64,000 nucleotides of DNA from Cavia porcellus (taxonomy: Eukaryota; Chordata; Mammalia; Rodentia; Caviidae), in contig NW_026947493.1 in NCBI RefSeq assembly GCF_034190915.1, positions 40,418,501 through 40,482,500 of the forward strand, read 5' to 3'. A model generated the notes under the pieces. The model saw nothing but the letters and a program-made list of their open reading frames with translations. It made no database searches and was not told where the DNA came from. Positions 37,039-48,149 of the stretch are shown here, piece by piece. The position numbers and the translations under genes are program-made. The number at the start of each line of letters is the position of its first letter. Positions within the stretch are counted from its first letter, which is position 1.

Positions 37039-37202
37039 TTCATTATATTGTCCCATGGAGCACTCCAAAAAAAAAAGTAGCAGGTGAAAAATCAGGAGCA
37101 TTCAAATGAAATGATACTCAAGGGGGTGAAGAGTGTGCTTTTTGCCCTCAAATTGTCTCTATTGACAGAGTTGACTTCACTTTGCAATTGAACTCTGACA
37201 AG
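37039..37202 (+). repeat. Local duplication, copy 1
   Basis: About 164 bp from 'ttcattatattgtcccatgg' to 'gaactctgacaag', repeated almost exactly at 38,252-38,413. It contains 'gatactcaagggggtgaaga' and 'ttgtctctattgacagagtt'. No transposon family recognised. Confidence 0.95.
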
Positions 37203-37519
37203 GTGATTATTTTTAAAAACCAAAATATGGTGCATAATACATTTTAGCCTGAAGCTACAAGTTAAATGTGAATATTCATTCACTTTCCCCCTTCCATGGG
37301 AAAAAAAAAAAAAAACCTGTGGCCAGAGTAGCAGTCTTAAGCTCTATCAATTACATGAAGTTAATGAATGATGTTTAAATGGAGTCATTTTTAACGAAAG
37401 CAAATTCTTTTCATTCTGGTACTGAGATTTTGTTTAAAGGAAGAGAAATTAAAGAGTTTTTTTTTCCCATTTACAGAAACCTAAATATAAATTTATGGGA
37501 AAATAGACAATTTAAACAA
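37203..37519. other. Unassigned AT-rich sequence
   Basis: Includes an A-run at about 37,301-37,315. No gene recognised. Confidence 0.5.
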
Positions 37520-37613
37520 TTTTTTTTCTTTTTATTGGTACTAGGGATTGAACTCACGCCTGCACTCCTGCAAGTTAGGAGCTTATGCTGCTGAGTTAAA
37601 TTCCCAGCCCCCC
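37520..37613 (-). mobile_element. ID SINE, antisense
   Basis: Poly-T, then 'attggtactagggattgaac' and 'cctgcaagttaggagc', ending 'ctgagttaaattcccagccc': a complete ID read from its tail. The direct repeat 'caatttaaa' at 37,508-37,516 and 37,622-37,630 is the likely target duplication. Confidence 0.9.
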
Positions 37614-37765
37614 AAAATAACCAATTTAAATAAATTAATCTTTACAAAGAGAACATACATGCTCTCACACAAAATTGACACACATAATGCATGGTGTAAG
37701 CAGCATGTGTCACACAGTCAGAAATGTGTTAGTGAATCTTAATTTTATGACCTTGTGCTATAAAG

Positions 37766-37954
37766 TTGTCTATGGAAGAGTGGATATTTGAAATAGTGCC
37801 TTTTGTTCTGATTCTCCAAGTGGCCACAGTTGTATATGATGACATGACTTCTTCAAGATCAGGCAGAAAGTCATTGAATGAGTTTACGCCCTCTAGATAC
37901 ACTGTAACTCACATGTCAGCATCCAACTCTGCAGAGAGCGCTGAATACAGGTGA
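37766..37954 (+). pseudogene. Exon-like or retrocopy-like open segment, unknown
   Basis: Open for 62 codons and not covered by a recognised repeat. A pyrimidine-rich stretch and 'ctccaag' precede 37,822, and 'gaatacag|gtgacc' near 37,949 looks like a splice donor. The reading 'VYDDMTSSRSGRKSL' with 'HMSASNSAESAEYR' is loosely reminiscent of the cAMP-dependent protein kinase inhibitor (PKI) pseudosubstrate region and the serine-rich stretch after it, but with extra residues between and changed key positions. The similarity is weak and could be chance. A decayed retrocopy, a real exon of an unseen gene and a random frame are all open. Confidence 0.2.
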
Positions 37955-38099
37955 CCCTTAGGAGAAAAGCTAAGTTAGAAAGAAGCCTCACCTGGTCATT
38001 TTTTGAGAAATAGTCAAACATATACATACATATTAATTTTTCTCTGGGATCCATGCTTAGCTTAGTACATGTTTCATTGCTTTAAAATGTCTATTCATA

Positions 38100-38156
38100 G
38101 ACTGGGAATGTAGTTCAGTTAAATGTGGCAGGTATAGGACCTTAGGTTCCACCTAA
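38100..38156 (+). mobile_element. ID SINE fragment seeding a microsatellite
   Basis: 'gactgggaatgtagttcagt' is an ID head, and 'gaccttaggttcca' a degraded B-box region. A CT/GT microsatellite takes the place of the tail. Confidence 0.7.
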
Positions 38157-38232
<76 letters not shown>

Positions 38233-38236
38233 CTGT
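38157..38236. repeat. (CT)n(GT)n compound microsatellite
   Basis: About 23 CT units followed by about 13 GT units, with a short mixed end. It lies between an ID fragment and duplication copy 2. Confidence 0.96.
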
Positions 38237-38251
38237 CTCTCCACATATATA

Positions 38252-38413
38252 TTCATTATATTGTCCCATGGAGCATTTCAAAAAAAAGTAGCAGGTGAAA
38301 AATCAGGAGCATTCAAATGAAATGATACTCAAGGGGGTGAAGAGTGTGCCTTTTGCCCTCAAATTGTCTCTATTGACAGAGTTGACTTCACGTTGCAATT
38401 GAACTCTGGCAAG
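38252..38413 (+). repeat. Local duplication, copy 2
   Basis: Near-identical to 37,039-37,202. Differences are few: 'catttc' for 'cactcc', a shorter A-run, and single changes such as 'cacg' for 'cact' and 'ctggc' for 'ctgac'. It is bounded by the (CT)n(GT)n microsatellite on the left and a 'catgtatatatatacatg' palindrome on the right. Confidence 0.95.
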
Positions 38414-38494
38414 CATGTATATATATACATGCTTACATACATGTGTAAATGAATACCATTTTCCATGCAAGCATAAAGGTAGATGTACACAAGG
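38414..38494. other. Short AT-rich spacer with a palindrome
   Basis: The perfect palindrome 'gcatgtatatatatacatgc' occurs at 38,413-38,432, directly after duplication copy 2. Confidence 0.85.
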
Positions 38495-38695
38495 CTTTTA
38501 TTTTTATTTATTTTGGGAGCAGTGGTATAGGGGATTGAACCCAGACCCAAGATTTTTATACTGAGTTACCTCATCAGCTCGTTTCTGTTTTTTTATTTTG
38601 AGACAGAGCACTGCTAATTTGCTCAAGCTGTATTCAAACAAGCCTCCCTGAGTGCTGGGATTACAGGTATGCATCACCACTGCCTGCTAGAAACA
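38495..38695 (-). mobile_element. ID/B1 composite SINE, antisense
   Basis: On the plus strand an antisense ID part ('gggattgaacccagaccc' to 'tgagttacctcatcagctc', about 38,495-38,582) is followed at once by an antisense B1 part ('tttgagacagagcactgc', 'cctgagtgctgggattacagg', to about 38,692). Read on the minus strand the order is B1 then ID, the layout of rodent B1-dID-type chimeric SINEs. Two separate insertions side by side are also possible. Confidence 0.75.
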
Positions 38696-38699
38696 CACA

Positions 38700-39655
38700 A
38701 CTGTTAACATAGTGTAAATCTAGATTGTTTTACTTCTTTACCTGTATCTACACAAGTCAGGTAGAACAAAATGCACAAAAATGCTAGCAGTGAAAAACAA
38801 AGTCAGACAATAAAGTACTCTAATTCAGATAATAAAATTACAGTATCAGTTGCTGTTTGCAAAACTCTTCCTTCATGAGTCAAGATAATTCTTTTATCTT
38901 AGACTGAAATTATCAGTCCTTTTGCCTTATTTTTAGACACAAGATGGTGACTCTGCTTCTATAATGAATCTTTCTTCAGTTCTGCTGTGAGCCAGTGAAA
39001 AGTGCTTCATTAAGTAATTTTATTTGCATAAAGAGGGGAAGTTTCAAAACCTTTATCTTTATATGATTGTGTCAAAGTGAAATCTTAACCAAGTCTCTAT
39101 TTTTTGAGGGTGGAGTACATGTTGACATTCTATATGTTAATGCTTTAATTAAATATTTGAAATAGGAAGCAACAAAATCAAATTTTATTTTTTCTGAAAA
39201 TTTATAAATTTCAGTGCATTTATTAGATGGAGAGTTTTGAAATTTCACTCTGTGAATAATTTATCTTATAATACCACCAAAAATAAATGGGCTGGCTGAA
39301 TATAGTTTACTATACATATGAAAGAAGAAAATAGTTAACTTTTGCTATGCTAGCTATGATTGACAAATAAATTTTAAAATGTTATTTATTCTATTCTTTT
39401 TGGATTCATGTTTATTTAAATAGCATCTGAATTAGGTTAAAGTTTGCCTTTTATTTTCTTTCTTTTTTACAAATGATTTTTAGGGTTAAAATAGCATTAG
39501 AGAAAAATCTTTAAAAATTCTAGAGATCACTTCAGTGGTACAAACTTTTAAGCATTTAACTCCCAACTATAAGCAATTAATGTGATATAACTTAGGGTTA
39601 AGGCAAGGTGATTTTATAGGCTATGATATGTATCCAGTGAAGAAAAAACATGGCT
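38700..39655. other. Unassigned AT-rich sequence
   Basis: Nothing recognised. Confidence 0.5.
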
Positions 39656-39659
39656 TGAT

Positions 39660-40640
39660 CATAAAGGAAAACATGATAAAGATGATCACATTCAAAAATC
39701 AATGAATGACTATGGAAAAACTACACACACTATAAATAAATCAAAATGACAACTTGAAAAAATTTGTAATTAATGTTTATAAAGTCAATTTCATTAAGAT
39801 ATAACTTAATCTTTCACTATGATATGAATAATCACTTACCCAATGGGAAAATGGAAATGGTTTAACAATAGAAAAAGATGTTCAAGTTTACTAATAATTA
39901 AATATATGAAATGTCTAACTAAACTGAGATGACAATTTTATCTATCAATCTGACAAATATGAATCTAATAACATACTACTTTGGTGAGGGGACAGAAAAC
40001 AAACAGATATTCTTTTACCTGAATGCTGTAAATACAAGTTGACGACACTATCTGAGATACAATAACAGTCGATATTCAAAGTTCATCATCCTTGACCTAG
40101 CAATTTCCAGCTATCAGGAATTTATTTGACAGATAAATTTGATATCATTCAAATAGCATACAATACATTTTCAAATATATCTTCTAATAACATAGTGAAA
40201 GCAACCTAAATGCTTACCAGTTGAGCACTGATTGCATAACTTATATCCAGAATATAGAATATAATTTAGAAGTAAACAAAACTGAATATGCTCTTTGTAT
40301 ACTTATTTGGGAGAAACTAGAAATATATTATTAAAGGAAGAAAGCAATGCATGAAACATTAACATGCCACCAGTTGTATTTTAAAAAGGGAAATAACATT
40401 TATTCAAATTTTCTTAGAAATATATATACGTAAGGTGTCTGAATGGATACAAAACAAGGGAGAGCACAGGTACAGTGAGGGTGGGAACTGCGTGACGAGG
40501 GGAGGGAATGAAGGGACAAGCCTTTGGGAGTGCATTACAGTCTAACAATGCACAAAGTAAGCAATTCATAGAAAGATGGTGTACTTTTCAAAGTTTTAAT
40601 ACTGCCAAAATATTATAAAACTCACAATTTAGGCATTCTA
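39660..40640 (+). mobile_element. Old LINE-1 (L1M-like) 3' end
   Basis: Heavily mutated ORF2 end ('gttcaagtttactaataatt' to 'aactgagatgacaattttat', then 'gcaacctaaatgcttaccag') and an L1M-like 3' UTR ('ggaaataacatttattc', 'gtacagtgagggtggg'). No open frame remains. Confidence 0.65.
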
Positions 40641-40644
40641 AATA

Positions 40645-41449
40645 GGCCATGATATTCCTCAAGATACAAACGCTTCTCAGTAGTTTTGAGCTAAAGCCTA
40701 TAATAAAACAGGAAATATTTCCAAGTTGCCAGCAAGTCACCCAGATAAGCCTCACTTTACAAGATGTCGGTGCAGAGACTCAAAGAGACAGGTGAAGTTG
40801 TCTGTAAGCTACATAAAATCAACGTGTGAAGATTACATAACTGATTCAGTGTCAATAAAGTATATTTATTACTTGAAGTAAAGGTTATGGATTTAACTAA
40901 TATATCTGTATTTCCTTATTACCATATCCTTGTGTAGAAAATGTCATGTAACTTTAAAATAGTCACTGGGGTGTAATTGGGATTAAAAAACAAAGCAATG
41001 CTATCTATTTTATATAGAGAGCAAACTAATTAGATTAGTGTCTTTAGCACAGTTCTCTAACCAAGTGAGATAATTTAACACCAAATTGCACAGGTTCAAG
41101 GGGATTCATGTAGACCATTTTGGCAGGAGAAAAGACAAATAAATATTCTGAAAATACTTAAATCTGACTTGAAATATAAAGCTTTTTAAAGAGGAACAAA
41201 ACACAAGCTTTACCATTCAGTGTTTAAGGAAAAAATAGTCATTGTATCTCTGTCTCCATACGAAGAAGATGTTATTTTATAAAATATATTTTTGAAAAAC
41301 TATTTTCAAAAACAACTTTCAGTTAATGATGTCATTGCAAGAAACAGAATGCTTTATCAAAATTACTATTATAATTAAGGCTAATTTATTATAATTGCAC
41401 TCAGTTACTTTTCTGTTTTGATACGTATCTTTTACTTTAAATATTATAT
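40645..41449. other. Unassigned AT-rich sequence
   Basis: Nothing recognised. Confidence 0.5.
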
Positions 41450-41735
41450 CCTTGAAGTCCAGGAGCCAAGAACCCTCAAAGATTCACTTATCCAGAACTG
41501 ACCCACTAAATTCACTTGAATTAAAGGGTCTTCTTTACTCTTCCCAAACAGAAGGAATCACAGATGTCTTATACTTTTTATGTCACTATCATTCAACTTC
41601 CTCAGTCAAATTATAGCTTACTCTAGGAAAAATACAGTTGATGACCTTTCATATTCTGTATTGCACCTAGCATAACATCTTGTCATTGTAGGTCTTACTA
41701 AATATGTATAGAGCATCAGAAAGAGACAGAGAAGA
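41450..41735 (+). mobile_element. LINE-2 3' end fragment
   Basis: 'attctgtattgcacctagc' followed by 'ataacatcttgtcattgtag' and 'ttactaaatatgtat' parallels the L2 3' end order (cacctag-acagtgcctgg-acatagtagg-ctcaataaat). Diverged. Confidence 0.5.
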
Positions 41736-41739
41736 ACGC

Positions 41740-42135
41740 AGTCCAATATTAGAAACAAAATAAAAACTGAGAATTATAGTTCTCAAACTTAAAAATCAAA
41801 TAGGTACACTTAGACAGTCCAGATCCTGGGACACACACTAGACAATTCAGTCACAAACGCTTGGTAAAAGACTGTTATCTGGGGCTAAAAAATCTTCCCA
41901 GTTTATTTCGGTGTGCAGTTTATTTCACGAGTCTGCCTTCTATAGTCCTTAAACTTGTCTGACTGCCAGTAATATCTAGGCAGTTTAAACAGAAATACAG
42001 ACCCCAGTGTACCACCTTCTCAGAATTATGATTTCATGTGCCCTTGGAAAAATTATAAAACATATGATTGAGCAAGATGAAACAGCTGCCCTTAAGCCTC
42101 TTTTGCTTCTAGCGCTGACAACTATGGCAATAGAC
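41740..42135. other. Unassigned sequence
   Basis: Nothing recognised. Confidence 0.5.
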
Positions 42136-42138
42136 TGA

Positions 42139-42315
42139 GACAATGGTTCTCAAAGTGTGTTCCTAAAACTAATGTCGGCATCAAGACTTGGTCATTTGTC
42201 AAAGATCAGAATCTGTGCTTCCCACACTAAGCCCACAGAATCAGAAAATCTGGGACCAAGCAGTCTGCTTTCACAAAGTTGACCTGATGCACGCAGGATG
42301 TAGGAGACACTGAGG
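42139..42315 (+). mobile_element. MER5A-like non-autonomous hAT DNA transposon
   Basis: It begins 'caatggttctcaaagtgtg' (terminal inverted repeat region) and contains 'tcagaatctgtgcttcccac', 'cccacagaatcagaaaatct', 'ccaagcagtctgctttcac' and 'cctgatgcacgca': the MER5A order and length. The 3' inverted repeat is decayed. An old fossil without coding capacity. Confidence 0.85.
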
Positions 42316-42319
42316 TTCG

Positions 42320-42899
42320 CTCCTGCGGGCCTGCCACGGCACAGCTCCTACAGATATGCTATGCTATTTTAAATGATGTACAAGTTACATGAAAAATAGG
42401 GTTTTCTATATTAAGGTTTTAATCTTAAAGCTTATTTTAAAGTTTTAGTACCTCTTCCTGCATATATGTTGATGTTTCTTAACAGACAACAAAGAAAATG
42501 GAAAATGTTAAGAAAATGTTAACCACAAATTGCTTAAAATAGTAATCAGCTGTTTCTGCTGAATTAAGAAGCTTCTTTTATGGAAACATACTGGTTTCAA
42601 TTTTATGTTGTTTCACATCTCCAACTTAGTCATAGTAAACATTTTAATGGAACCCATCATTTAAATAAGTAAACACAATTTTTCAGTCAAAATTGGAATA
42701 ATAAACCTTCAGAACTAAGTGTTCACTTCCAAAATGTTATAGACATGAACAACAATTAATGAACTTCTATTAGATGCCAGACCCTCTGCCTGTTATCTAA
42801 CTTACTTTTATTAGTAGCCTTATGGAGAAAACTTTTCTTCCCCTACTCATGTTTTGGAATAAGTCTCAGAGCATTAAGAAACAAGGTAAAGACAGTACT
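42320..42899. other. Unassigned AT-rich sequence
   Basis: Nothing recognised apart from short chance open frames. Confidence 0.5.
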
Positions 42900-43130
42900 G
42901 TTATAACACTGGGGCAAGGCTCTGGGGTTCTTACCACAAACCCTAGACTTTGTCTTGTTTCTAAATGTGTTGGCAGATAATTGCTCAGCTCTTCTGGCCA
43001 ATCTGGCCTCTGCTGATGACAACCAATCAACTTGTGAATTTAAATTTTGGAATGTATAAAAGTGGAAACGTATCTTCTCTACCTCAACTAGGGCATCAGG
43101 GACCAATAAGCAGTTCCAAGAGGAAGAAAA
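42900..43130 (+). promoter_or_regulatory. Possible LTR promoter region (CCAAT and TATA motifs)
   Basis: A CCAAT box (43,023-43,027, within 'acaaccaatcaactt') lies about 28 bp before 'tataaaag' (43,055-43,062). The block is less AT-rich than its flanks. The combination resembles a retroviral LTR U3/R promoter, but LTR ends, primer-binding site and family identity were not found. The minus-strand open frame at 42,843-43,106 covers it and has no recognised domain. Confidence 0.3.
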
Positions 43131-43139
43131 CTAGTAATA

Positions 43140-43689
43140 ACTTGATATTAATGTTATGGAAGTCATTGTTATAACTTCTATAGACATTTCCCTTTGATTT
43201 GGAAACTTAGAATTCTATTACATGTTATTAAGAAAACTTGCAAATCTCCTAAATAAGTATACCTATGTTTTTTCTATAATTTAAATAATAAGAAACAATT
43301 TTTTCTTAGCTATCAACTGCCAAGGGACTTTTATCCAGACACTCCCATCAAACCAACCTCCCAAAGTGTAATATCCACTAGCAATTGCTTGTTCTATTTC
43401 TTGGCCATTTTGCAATCCATTGCAATCCAACTTCTGCCCCATCATTGCAATAATTCTTTTTCCATTATTTTATTTTATTATTACGATAGTTGATACGTAT
43501 ACATAACACATCATTTTATGAAAAAAATTATAACAAAATAATAGGAAAATAACAATAGTTAATATATTGCATGTTGTTATCTATTAGTTATTCAGAATAT
43601 AAATTATAGCTATAAAAAGTTCTCCAATCGATATTAACACAACTTTCCTTTTCAATGACCTAAATGACACTATAGTATAACTAACATGC
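43140..43689. other. Unassigned AT-rich sequence
   Basis: May include the eroded 3' end of the antisense L1 that follows (from about 43,450), but no firm landmark was seen. Confidence 0.45.
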
Positions 43690-43989
43690 ATTATTTTCCA
43701 TTTCCCTTCCTTGCTCTCACCTTTTCCCTATCTTAGTAGTGTTTCCTTTTGAACAATTTCTTCCCATTTTACAATATCTATTATATCTTACTTATTCTTT
43801 CAGCTTCTCACACCAGGAAGCAATATGATGTTTACACACGCAAGCCTAATTTTATTGTTTTATTTATGAGTATGGCCTTGAGTTACATCCATTTACATAG
43901 AAATGTCTCAAGTATGTCCTTCTTCATGGAAGAGTAGTCCTACATTGTATAAAAGAACTACATGGACTTTATCCATTCATCAGTTGATG

Positions 43990-44449
43990 GGTATTTGGAT
44001 TGTTTCCCAGATTTCGTTATTGCATCTATGCCAATATAAACATGGATGTGCATATGTTGCTGTGGTATGATGATTTTAATTCTTTCTGGAAGATACCAAG
44101 AAGATAAATAAGTGGATCACATTATACTTCCAGTTCTAGTTTTCTAAGAAATTTCCACATTGGTATCCATTGTGGTTGCACGAGTCTGCAATCCCACCAA
44201 CAGTGGAGAAGGGTTTCTTTTCTTCCCACAGCCCCACCAAGACTTGTTATTGGTTGATTTCTGGATGGTAACCATTCTTTCTGAAATGAGATGAAATCTC
44301 AGTGTTGTTTCAATTTGTATTTTTCAAATGACCAATGATGTTGAACACTTTTCCATATATTAATTTGTCATTTGTATTTCTTCATCTAAGAAGTATGCAT
44401 TCATTTCAGATTTCCATTTTTGGACTGGGTCTTTGAATTTTGGGAATCT

Positions 44450-44489
<40 letters not shown>

Positions 44490-47400
44490 CCTCTATTTTT
44501 TAGATATCAGTTCTTTGTCTGAAGGAAAATTGACTAAAATTTTTTCTCATTTTACATATTGTCTTTTTACTCTGTTGGTGATATCTTTTGATAAGCAAAA
44601 TCTTTTTAATATGATGAAAGCCTAGTTGTTGATTTTTTGGAGCATTTCCCATGTAGTCTGGGGTTTTATCACTATGAACTCTATGCCTACACCTGTGTCT
44701 TCAAGACTTCTACATACTTCTTCTTCCAGTAGATTTATTATTTCTATTTTACTGTTTAGATCTTTGACTCATTTAGACTCCAATGTACGATACTAGACGT
44801 GGGTCTCATTTCAATCTGGTATGAAAAAATTTTTCCATCACCATTTATTAAAGAGGCTATATTTCTTCCAGCGAACATATTTGGTCCCCTTGTCAAAAAT
44901 AAGATGGCTGAGTTTGTTTGTAGTTGTGTCTGTGTCTCAATCTGTTGCACTAGTCCTCATGTTGGTATTTTTTGCCAATATCGTGCAGATTTTATCACAG
45001 TAGCTTTGTAGTACAACTTTAATTCAGGTATTGTGAGGCCGCGCCCTGAATTGCTTTTGCTATTTCTAGGTTTCTATGCTATTTCTATGTTTCCAAATGA
45101 ATTTTAGAAAAGTTTTTTCTAGTGCAGTGGGGTATCCTAATGGTATTTTGATCAGGATTGCATTAAATCTGCATAACAATTTTGGGAGAATGTTTATTTT
45201 AAATATGTTGCTCTTTCTATCCCTAAGTAAATGATATTTTTATATTTTCTTATATTTTCTTGGATCTTCTTTTTCAGAGTATGTAATTTTCAATTTGCAA
45301 TCTTTTACTTCCTTTTTTAGATTGATTCTTATGTATTTCAATTTTGGGGTGGCATTGGAAAGGGTGTGGTTGCCCAATTTCTCTCATTGAGTTTATTGTT
45401 TGTATACAGGAATATTATTGTTTTCTAAGTACTAATTTTGTATTCAGCTACTCAACTGAAATTGGTTAATAAATCTCAACATTGGGTTATTAAATCTAAA
45501 AGTCTTCAGTGGGGTTTTGGGAGTCTTCTAGATAGAATATCATGTCATCTGCCAATAATGATAATTTAAATTGTTTCCTTTCTTACTACTTCTATGTATT
45601 TATTTTTTTGTCTGTTAATGTTTCCAAAACTAATTGAATTGGAGTAGGGATAGTGGACATTCTTCTCTTGTTCCTGATTTTAGAGTGAAAGCTTTTAGTT
45701 TTTGTCCACTTAGTTTGATGCTGGCTATTGGTTTGTCATAGATGACTTTTATCAGATTGAGATAAAGACTACCTATTCTGATTATCTGTAGGATTTTTAT
45801 GGTGAATGGGTGTTGGGACTTTTTCCAAACCATTTTCTACATCTATGGAGAGGAATATGTAAGTTTTGTCTTTGTCCGCATTGATATGGAACATTATGTT
45901 TATTGATTTGCATATGTTGAACCATCCCGGAATTCTTGAGGTGAATGCACTTAGTGGGGAGTATAAACTTCTTGATGAATTGCTGCTATCTGTTTGACAG
46001 TATCTTGTCTATGTTGATTGGGGTTATTGACCTGCAGTTATCTTTTTTGGGATGGGTCTTTCTCTGGTTTGTTATCAGGGTGATACTTGTCTATAGGAAT
46101 GATTTAGGGAATATTGCTTCCCTTTCAATTCCATTAAAGAGTTTGATGAAATTTTATGCAAAATTCAGCAGTGAACCCATCATGATCTAGACTTTTCTTT
46201 GTTGATTTTTTAAATTACATTCTCAGTTTCATTAACTGATAGTAGGTTATGCATATTTTTGTATCATCTTGATTTAACTTTAGTAATTCATATATATCAA
46301 GGAATCTGTTTATCTGTGGATACAATGTGTCTTCCATCCTATTAAATATTTTTGATGTTGATGATCTTCTGAATTTCCAGAGTGCGTGCAGTGATTTCAC
46401 CCTCACTGCACAAATTTGAGCCTCTTCTTTCCCTTTTTTTTGTTTTTGATAAAGTTAGTTAAGGTTTTATCAAATTTATTCTTTCAAAGAACCAACTCTT
46501 CAATTCATTAATTCTTCTTATTGTTTGTTAGTCTCAATTGCTTTAATTTTTGCTATGATCTTTATATTCACCTCCCTTTTGTGAGCTTTAGGCTTGAATT
46601 GTACTTCTTTTTCTTGAAGCTTGAGGTGCAACATTACGTTGTTTATTTGTGTGCCTTCTGTTTTTCTGATGTGAGAATTCATTGTTATGAATTTTCCTCT
46701 TAGGCCTGCTTTCATTGTGTCTCACAGGTTCCAGAATGCTATGTCTGCACTTTCATTTAATTGTAGATAATGTTCAAATTCACCTTTGAATCATTGGTTC
46801 AGGAGAGTGTTATTTAATTTCCAAGGTTTTAGGAAGTGTTTGTGGCTTCTTTTCCATTAATTTCCAATTTCATTGCACTGTGTTCAGATCATATGCGTGA
46901 GATAATCTCAGTTCCTTTATATTTTCTTAAGCATGTTCTATGAGCTAGTGTTTGGTCTATTTTATGGAATGTCCCATGTACAGCTGAGAAGAATTTATAT
47001 TCTAATGTGATTGAGTGGAACATTCTATAAATTTTTACTAAGTCTATTTTTTCACAGCTTTGACTCTGATTTTTCCTTGTTGATTACTGACTGGTTTATC
47101 TATTTGTAATAGTGGAGTATTAATGTACCCTATTACAATTGTGTTATTGCTTATCTGATTTTCCATGTCTATTAATATTTGTTTTATATAGTTGGGTCCT
47201 CCCATATTTGGTTCACACATATTTGTGATTGTAATCTCTTCCTCTTGAAGTTTTCCCTAACAAGGATATAGTGACCTTCTTTGCCTCTTTTGATTATTCT
47301 TGAAGTACACAATGTCTGCAAGCAGAATAGCTATTCCTGCTTTTTTCTGGATTCCTGCTGCATGTTATAATTTTTTTTCACCTTTTGACTTTCAATCTGT

Positions 47401-47560
47401 GCATTTCTTTTTGAGTTAAATATGTTTTTGGTGTACAGCATAGTGGATCTTGTTTCTTTATCCATTGTCCCAGTGTGTTTCTTTTGTTTGGTGAATTGAG
47501 GCAATTTGCATTAATGGTTATAACTGATACATATTGCTTTATCTTTGTCAGGTTATTTGT
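43990..47560 (-). pseudogene. LINE-1 ORF2, broken (antisense)
   Basis: Domains on the minus strand run from the endonuclease region (about 46.9-47.5 kb) through the reverse transcriptase (about 44.9-46.3 kb) to the C-terminal Cys-rich part near 44.2 kb. At about 45,537-45,560 the catalytic box reads 'LADDMI', so the Phe usual before Ala-Asp-Asp is Leu. An open stretch at 45,630-45,833 gives 'IDKPI'-type RT core sequence, including 'SGQKLKAFTLKSGTREE', where the usual 'RQG' is changed. A run of 39 T (44,451-44,489) sits where related copies have a short A-run in sense. Stops and frameshifts throughout; boundaries are approximate. Confidence 0.85.
44451..44489. repeat. Homopolymer T39 inside LINE-1 ORF2
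   Basis: Thirty-nine consecutive T. The related plus-strand copies have only a 6-7-nt A-run at the matching place ('gaattaaaaaaactcag' near 28,180). Confidence 0.95.
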
Positions 47561-47609
47561 CTGCTTTTGATTCTGTTCTTTTCCCCTTTAATTGCTTGAC
47601 CTAACTGGT

Positions 47610-47930
47610 GGCCTCTTTATTTTACTGTCATTGGAATTATTGTCCATTGTATTTCTGTCTAGAATATATTTCATTACCTTTTCTAGAGTTTGTGGGCTGG
47701 ACATGAGTTTTTCAGCTGTTCTTTGTCATACAGGCATCTTATTTCTCCATTTTGAAATACCGTATTGCAGAGTATATTGATCTGAGTTAGAGTTTGTTTT
47801 CTTTCAGGACTTGAAATGCTGCACTCCAAGTTCTTTTTGACTTGCAGGTTTGTGTTGAAATGTCTGCTTACACAACACATCTTAATGCCTCTTTTATTTC
47901 AACTTCTATTTTTTTCATACATGTTTCCAG
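47610..47930 (-). pseudogene. LINE-1 ORF1 C-terminal remnant (antisense)
   Basis: Only the last about 100 codons remain. The minus-strand open segment at 47,683-47,880 contains 'GEIRCLYDKEQLKNS', matching 'GEIRYFHDKEQLKNF' of the copy at 24.9 kb. The 5' half of ORF1 and the 5' UTR are absent, so the element was truncated on insertion or later. Non-functional. Confidence 0.8.
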
Positions 47931-47934
47931 CACA

Positions 47935-48140
47935 CGAAGTTTACTTTCCTCTTTGAGAGTCAGTACACATACATAACACAGCTTGTTTCTGTTTTTAGTC
48001 ATATTCTCCTTCCCACACCCTTCTGTCTTCTTCTAAATCCTCCTTTGAGTTTTCATTCTTGTTATTTTTCATCCCCTTCCTTCACTTTTCTCTCTCTCTC
48101 CCTCATCTCTTGAGCTCATTCTTATTTGAGAAGTATCTAT
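47935..48140. repeat. Pyrimidine-rich low-complexity tract
   Basis: C/T-rich on the plus strand, especially 48,005-48,105. It could be the antisense of an L1 polypurine 3' UTR; no landmark confirms this. Confidence 0.5.
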
Positions 48141-48149
48141 TACCAGGTC

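Larger units (their letters stand above)
43690..47930 (-). mobile_element. LINE-1, antisense, truncated within ORF1, inactive
   Basis: Reads in reverse from the 3' UTR ('ttacaatatctattatatct', homologous to 34.1 kb), through ORF2 ('cattcatcagttgatgggta', 'caatcccaccaacagtgg', 'catttattaaagaggct', 'catgtcatctgccaataatg') to part of ORF1 ('cagctgttctttgtcatac'). More diverged than the copy at 52.4-58.2 kb. Confidence 0.9.
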
